A DNA stretch of 12,645 bases from Nothophaeocryptopus gaeumannii (Eukaryota > Ascomycota > Dothideomycetes > Mycosphaerellales > Mycosphaerellaceae): positions 1-12,645 of the forward strand of contig JASISA010000031.1 in the NCBI GenBank assembly GCA_031771865.1. The letters are read 5' to 3'. This document shows, piece by piece, positions 8,808 through 12,645 of this stretch. A model generated the notes under the pieces. It saw only the letters and a program-made list of their open reading frames with translations, made no database searches and was not told the origin of the DNA. Each line of letters starts with the position of its first letter. The first letter of the stretch is position 1. The translations under genes were made by a program, and so were the position numbers.

Positions 8808-10612
8808 ATGGCCAGCAAGAACAGTTCAAAAAATCTCAACGTAGATGTTGACGAAGAGCTTGCCATAGGCGAGAGTCATAGCATCGATCTTCGCCAGTCC
8901 CTTTTCCAACGATGCACAGCTAAGGTCCGACTGGAGAGGCAAGAAGGCGAGACTGGTCAATGGAGCAACGCCGATCTGGAGCCAACGCCGCCCGTTGGCC
9001 AGACATGGCGCAGCATCAACTTCGTGACGTGTAAGCAATCATGGGTTCCTCGAGGCGAAAGGTGGGTGGAAACTAAGCCATGGGATTTCAGATTGGCTCT
9101 GCGACGCCATATCTCCCGGAAATCTTCGTCTTGGATCCTCCATCGTTACTCTTGGTCTTTCCTGGAAAAGCGCGATCGGAATCATCACGCTGGGCCACTT
9201 CATCGTTTCACTCGCCATCACTGCCAATGGAATCATAGGAGCTCGACTGCACATCCCTTACACGATCCAGAGCCGGGCATCATTTGGCTTCTACTTTTCA
9301 TTCCTCGTAGTCTTTATCCGCATGCTGGTTGGCCTTTTCTGGTACGGCATCAACACCTACAATGGCGCGCTTTGCGTTCACGCAGTCCTCGTTGCCATAT
9401 GGCCAAGCTTCGCAGACCTCAAGAATCAGCTCCCAGCATCTGCCAACATCACAACGCAGATGATGATTTGTATGTCCCTGTTGAAACTCATTGTTCGTCC
9501 TTACTGACACACTTGCCATAGCATACATCATCTACTTCCTCTTCGTTCTTCCCTTCCACTACACTCACCCATCCAAACTCAAATGGTTCTTCAACGCAAA
9601 GGCTTTTCTTTGCCTCCCTGCCATCTTCGGAATGCTCGGCTGGGCGTGCAACAAAGGCCGTGGTGGAGGTCTGCACACAACCCTGCTCGAACGAGGCAAC
9701 ACCCTCTCGGGATCGGCGTACGGCTGGGCGTTTATGTCCGCACTCAACTCCATGCTGGGCAACTACGGAACCATGGCCGTCAACATTAACGACTTTGCGA
9801 GATACTCCCGGCGAACCAGGAGCGTCTTCGTGCAGATACTCGTCATTCCTCTGGCGTTTGCTATGATGTCGTTCTGGGGTGTGATTATCGCGGGAGCCGC
9901 CACCGATCTATACGGGGAAGAAATTTGGGATCCGTTGACGATTCTTTCGCATTGGAAAGGAAGTTCGGGAGCCCGAGCTGCAGCGGCTTTCTGTGGATTG
10001 GCATTCGCGCTGGCCCAGCTAGGCACAAATCTGAGTGCGAACTGTATCTCCGCAGCTAACGACTTGAATGCGATGTTTCCGAGGGTGAGTGCCTTGAATC
10101 TACCTGTGAGAAGCTGACATGACTCTTTCTGACAGTACGTCAACCTCCGTCGCGGCTCCTACATCGTGGCATTCATCGGCGCATGGGCCCTCACGCCCTG
10201 GAATATTCTCGCCTCTGCCTCTGCATTGCTCAACTTCATGGACGGGTATACGATTTGGCTGGCGCCCATCACCGGTATCCTACTGTCTGACTACTACTTC
10301 GTACAGCACCAAAAGTATGCCGTCTCGGAACTGTACTCGCCGACTGGTCGATATCGGTACAATCGATATGGTACGAACTGGAGAGCGGTCGTTGCTTGGC
10401 TAGTCGGATGGGTTCCTTTGACGCCCGGCTTCAGCCATGCTGTGAGCTCGCGGAGTGTGCCGACTGGCGCACTGCATTTATATTATCTGAGCTATTTGTA
10501 TGGCTTGGTGACGAGTGCGGTGGTGTACACTACTTTGAGTAGGATATGGCGTGAGAGTGACATTGATGGGGAAGTCGAGGAGGGTTCGCGTGATGCTCCG
10601 GTCAAAGTATGA
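8808..10612 (+). CDS. NCS1-family nucleobase/allantoin transporter (Fur-type)
   Basis: A plasma-membrane, cation-coupled importer of uracil, allantoin, urate or related compounds, 546 residues with about 12 membrane helices, normal for the family. The start is the ATG at 8808 in a strong context (CGCCATGGCC). The frame is also open upstream, but without another ATG. The exons are 8808-9030, 9092-9469, 9522-10084 and 10136-10612. The introns are 61, 52 and 51 bp with GTAAGC, GTATGT and GTGAGT donors, and all phases agree. Family marks in order are WSNADLEPTPP (cytosolic N-terminus), DAISPGNLRLGSS, GHFIVSLAI, GARLHIPYT, RASFGFYFSF, WYGINTYNG, NINDFARY (288-295), LGTNLSANCISAANDL and LLSDYYFVQ. 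There is no frameshift or stop. It pairs divergently with the xanthine dioxygenase, so a purine or purine breakdown product is the favoured substrate. Uracil, uridine or a vitamin precursor cannot be excluded from sequence. Confidence 0.93.
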
Positions 10613-10779
10613 TGAATCGAGGCATCACGTGGATCCGAGCGATCACTGGACGGTTCCAAGATAGCCTGACGACGATTCATCTCGTTACAATACAGCCTTC
10701 ACCGATACGCACAGCATTCCGGGTCTTGTTAGTACTCCTTGCAAAGTGGTTGTTCCGATCGTGCTAGGATCGTTGGGGT

Positions 10780-11041
10780 TGTTAGGGCGATGGCGGAGAG
10801 ACTGTGTCGCTTGATGGTTCGTCAAGTGATTAGAGAGAAACAATGATATTGCTATCCAATGTGTACTATACGTTGCGTAAATACACAAGACAAGAGACAG
10901 TTCTCTAAAGCAGTACGTAGACTTCAACTCCTTAAGTACTTGTCGTTGAATATAGGAACAAGGAACAATGGCGTTGGACTGGGGTATTGGTGTTGGTGTT
11001 AGTGCTCGGGTTGGTGTTGGTGTTGGACCGGAACCCTAACA
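10780..11041 (-). mobile_element. 3' LTR of a Ty3/gypsy chromovirus
   Basis: Read on the minus strand the block begins TGTTAGGGTT just after a purine tract and ends GCCCTAACA, giving an 8-bp terminal inverted repeat (TGTTAGGG/CCCTAACA) and 262 bp in length. It directly follows the end of the pol frame with the usual 3' order: stop codon, polypurine tract, LTR. Its ends contain TTAGGG, which equals one telomere unit. The matching 5' LTR is absent because the element is cut off, so a target-site duplication cannot be tested. Confidence 0.75.
10985..11027. repeat. GTTGGT-type microsatellite inside the LTR
   Basis: A degenerate run of TTGGTG/TGTTGG units, with one interruption near 11001-11010 (AGTGCTCGGG), lies close to the 5' edge of the LTR on the minus strand. 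Confidence 0.8.
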
Positions 11042-11044
11042 ATA

Positions 11045-11057
11045 CCCCCCCCCCTTT
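11045..11057 (-). other. Polypurine tract (plus-strand primer site)
   Basis: On the minus strand AAA followed by ten G residues overlaps the pol stop codon and ends three bases before the LTR. This is the expected place and composition for the primer of second-strand DNA synthesis in LTR retroelements. The ten-base homopolymer may also be prone to sequencing error. Confidence 0.7.
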
Positions 11058-11987
11058 AGGACGGAGCTCCTGCGACGCGGCTTGATCGTGAATAGGCGGG
11101 ACGGCCTAGGTAGATCTTTGGTTCATATGGGGTCGTACAACACCGGCGGTTGTTGCAAGGGGCTTCGTGGGGCCCTGGACGAGCCGGGTGGGCGTAGTGA
11201 AATGCGGTCATTGCGTCTGTCATATCTTGCTCGACAAGGTACCATGGTTCCCAGGTATCTTCCCAATCTCCCTTCCAGCCAATGCGGTATTCAAGTTGCT
11301 TTCGACGTTGATCTATCCGTGAATCTTTGATACAGTCGTATAACCAGAAGTGCTCACCCGTATCCTCGTGTTCGATAGGCTCGGGATTAGGAACTCGCTG
11401 TCCTGGTAGTGGGTCTTCTGCGGCTCGACGAAGTAGATTGACATGGAACACCGGGAAAACATTCATTCCAGGTGGAAGTTCGAGTTTAACAACGAGCGGG
11501 TTCGATTCATAGACCTTAACAACTGGGAAGGGCCCTAAGGCAAAGTTGTCAAGCTTGGCTGACGGTCGGTGTGTGCGTATATGCTCTGCATTTAGGTAGA
11601 CGAGGTCCCCTTCTTGGTATCTCTCAGCCGGGCGGCGGTGTTGGTTTGCTGTACCTTCGTATTGTGCTTGCGAGACTAGCATCGATTCGTGCAAGTGCTC
11701 GTCGAGTCGTTTCATCTTTTCGACTAGGTCGTCGACTTGGGGTAGCGTGTCCCGTTGGCTAGTTGCTTCCTCGATTCCCATCCGTGGATGCTGCCCGTAG
11801 TTCGCTAAGAACGGCGAGATACCCGTAGTTACTAAGTCTGCATTGTTCGCAGCAAACTCCGCAGCAGGTAGGTACTGTGCCCAATCGTTCTGAAGGTGGT
11901 TCACAAATCCCCGAAGGTAGTGGGTCAAAGACTGGACATTACGTTCCGATTGCCCATCAGTCTCCGGGTGGTATGCGGTAGATAGCT
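11056..11987 (-). mobile_element. Ty3/gypsy pol fragment: integrase C-terminal part plus chromodomain
   Basis: The frame is open from the left edge of the interstitial telomere to the TAA at 11056-11058. It begins in the integrase catalytic core at QLSTAYHPETDGQ (a hallmark stretch), continues with AEFAANNA and GISPFLANYGQHPRM, then the integrase C-terminal GDLVYLNAEHI, GPFPVVKVY and FPVFHVNLLRR. It ends with a chromodomain, read from SRIDQRRKQLEYRIGWKG and DTWEP. Chromodomains target chromoviruses to histone-marked chromatin. Gag, protease, reverse transcriptase, RNase H and the front of integrase are all missing, so the copy cannot move by itself. It shows no RIP stops, so it is young or was protected. 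The truncation coincides exactly with telomere repeats. Confidence 0.93.
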
Positions 11988-12004
11988 GGGTTAGGGTTAG
12001 GGTT
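11988..12004 (+). repeat. Interstitial telomere tract, 2.8 TTAGGG units
   Basis: GGGTTAGGGTTAGGGTT lies between the cut end of the integrase frame and the next gene fragment. It runs in the same orientation as the chromosome's terminal telomere. The GGG/CCC at its left edge is shared ambiguity with the retroelement. It marks a former chromosome end or a healed break. Confidence 0.9.
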
Positions 12005-12463
12005 TTTCATGACTTGATAGAGAGCTCTGCTCACGCCTGCTGGACCCCCATCACCCCACATTCGCATTATTTGATTTGGACAATCCAAGTCCGCAACGAC
12101 TCTCTGAACTTGGTTCGGGTTGCAAGGCAGGCTCCGCCAAGAACCCCCGACCAAGCGGTGTCCTTCAGCTTCCAGATCTAAGGTCCAGGTCCTTATTTTT
12201 GGGTCCTTGTGATGCTCCCTGAGCGAGTTAAGCTCCGCCGCGACAATCTTGCAAGTCACCTGGAGTGCAGTCCATGACACAGTCAAAGCATCGCCCCGGA
12301 CGGCTTCAGCTTCAAAGCCATGGTCGCCGAAGCCATCTTTCCAATACTTGACGACCTTGCAGTTGATATCTGCCAATAGGATCTCCTCGTAAATCTGCAA
12401 CCTCAACTCTTTCGCGATGCCGAGAAAAGTTGGAATTTGACCGCTCGTCATTGTGTCTGGCAT
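12005..12463 (-). pseudogene. 5' fragment of an unknown fungal gene (F-box-like N-terminus)
   Basis: The frame starts at the ATG at 12461-12463 and gives about 153 genuine residues ending ...SRALYQVMKN. It then runs on through the interstitial telomere (reading PNPNP) into retroelement DNA and stops at 11957. The N-terminal IPTFLGIAKELRLQIYEEIL resembles the leucine-rich 'LPxELRLxIYE' opening of many fungal F-box-like/2EXR hypothetical proteins. The rest is not recognised, and there is no membrane segment or signal peptide. The terminal telomere begins only 14 bases upstream of the ATG, so the native promoter is gone, and the 3' part is replaced by telomere repeats. It is therefore probably a non-functional remnant. 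No introns are visible in the part that remains. Confidence 0.7.
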
Positions 12464-12477
12464 CGTCGGTCTTGGTT

Positions 12478-12645
12478 TTAGGGTTAGGGTTAGGGTTAGG
12501 GTTAGGGTTAGGGTTAGGGTTAGGGTTAGGGTTAGGGTTAGGGTTAGGGTTAGGGTTAGGGTTAGGGTTAGGGTTAGGGTTAGGGTTAGGGTTAGGGTTA
12601 GGGTTAGGGTTAGGGTTAGGGTTAGGGTTAGGGTTAGGGTTAGGG
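12478..12645 (+). repeat. Terminal telomere, 28 perfect TTAGGG repeats
   Basis: 168 bases of uninterrupted TTAGGG run to the end of the window, with the G-rich strand oriented 5' to 3' outward, as at a right-hand chromosome end. TTAGGG is the usual telomere unit of filamentous ascomycetes. The real length may be greater, because the sequence stops inside the array. Confidence 0.98.

Noticed and set aside
10685..10927. 80-codon minus-strand frame
   Set aside because: It lies mainly within the retroelement LTR and has no family features.
11957..12004. C-terminal PNPNP tail of the telomere-proximal frame as a real protein end
   Set aside because: Those residues are encoded by telomere repeats and antisense retroelement DNA.
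1..12645. tRNA genes, CRISPR arrays, or a telomere-linked helicase gene
   Set aside because: No cloverleaf with box A/box B was seen, there is no repeat-spacer array, and there are no helicase motifs near the telomere.

Overview
The window is a chromosome end from a filamentous ascomycete fungus. The last 168 bases are 28 perfect TTAGGG repeats. The genes carry short introns (45-61 bp) with GTGAGT/GTAAGT-type donors and CTGAC/CTGAT-like branch sites. The left part shows heavy CA-to-TA / TG-to-TA change, the mark of repeat-induced point mutation (RIP). The gene content would suit a Dothideomycete-type plant-associated fungus, but that placement is inference and I cannot name a species.

Layout, left to right. 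(1) 1-2400 is a graveyard of RIP-mutated Ty3/gypsy-type retroelement DNA: a recognisable retropepsin region near 1390-1530, a gag-like stretch before it, a 9-bp-phased TGATCA array at the far left, and an un-mutated solo LTR at 1667-1982. (2) 2401-2927 is a junction zone of unclear origin. (3) 2928-4063 (minus) is a broken amino-acid/choline/GABA-type permease, frameshifted and missing its 3' third, with two GATA-factor sites upstream. (4) 5083-6729 (plus) is an intronless gene of unknown role with motifs that resemble an ATP-grasp fold. (5) 6971-8287 (minus) is a four-exon XanA-type 2-oxoglutarate/Fe(II) dioxygenase (xanthine to urate). (6) 8808-10612 (plus) is a four-exon NCS1 (Fur-type) nucleobase/allantoin transporter. 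(7) 10780-11987 (minus) is the 3' end of a chromodomain-bearing Ty3/gypsy element with its 3' LTR. (8) 11988-12004 is a short interstitial telomere tract. (9) 12005-12463 (minus) is the 5' part of an unknown, F-box-like fungal gene. (10) The terminal telomere follows.

The dioxygenase and the NCS1 transporter are divergent and share a 520-bp intergenic region with four GATA-type sites. Together they read as a small purine-nitrogen scavenging module: the transporter would import a purine or allantoin-type compound and the dioxygenase would turn xanthine into urate. The nearby broken permease, also preceded by GATA sites, suggests that this subtelomere once held a larger nitrogen-acquisition group. 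The most unusual structure is at the tip, where a ~473-bp gene fragment lies between two telomere tracts of the same orientation, next to a retroelement cut off inside its integrase. That points to repeated breakage and healing of this end.
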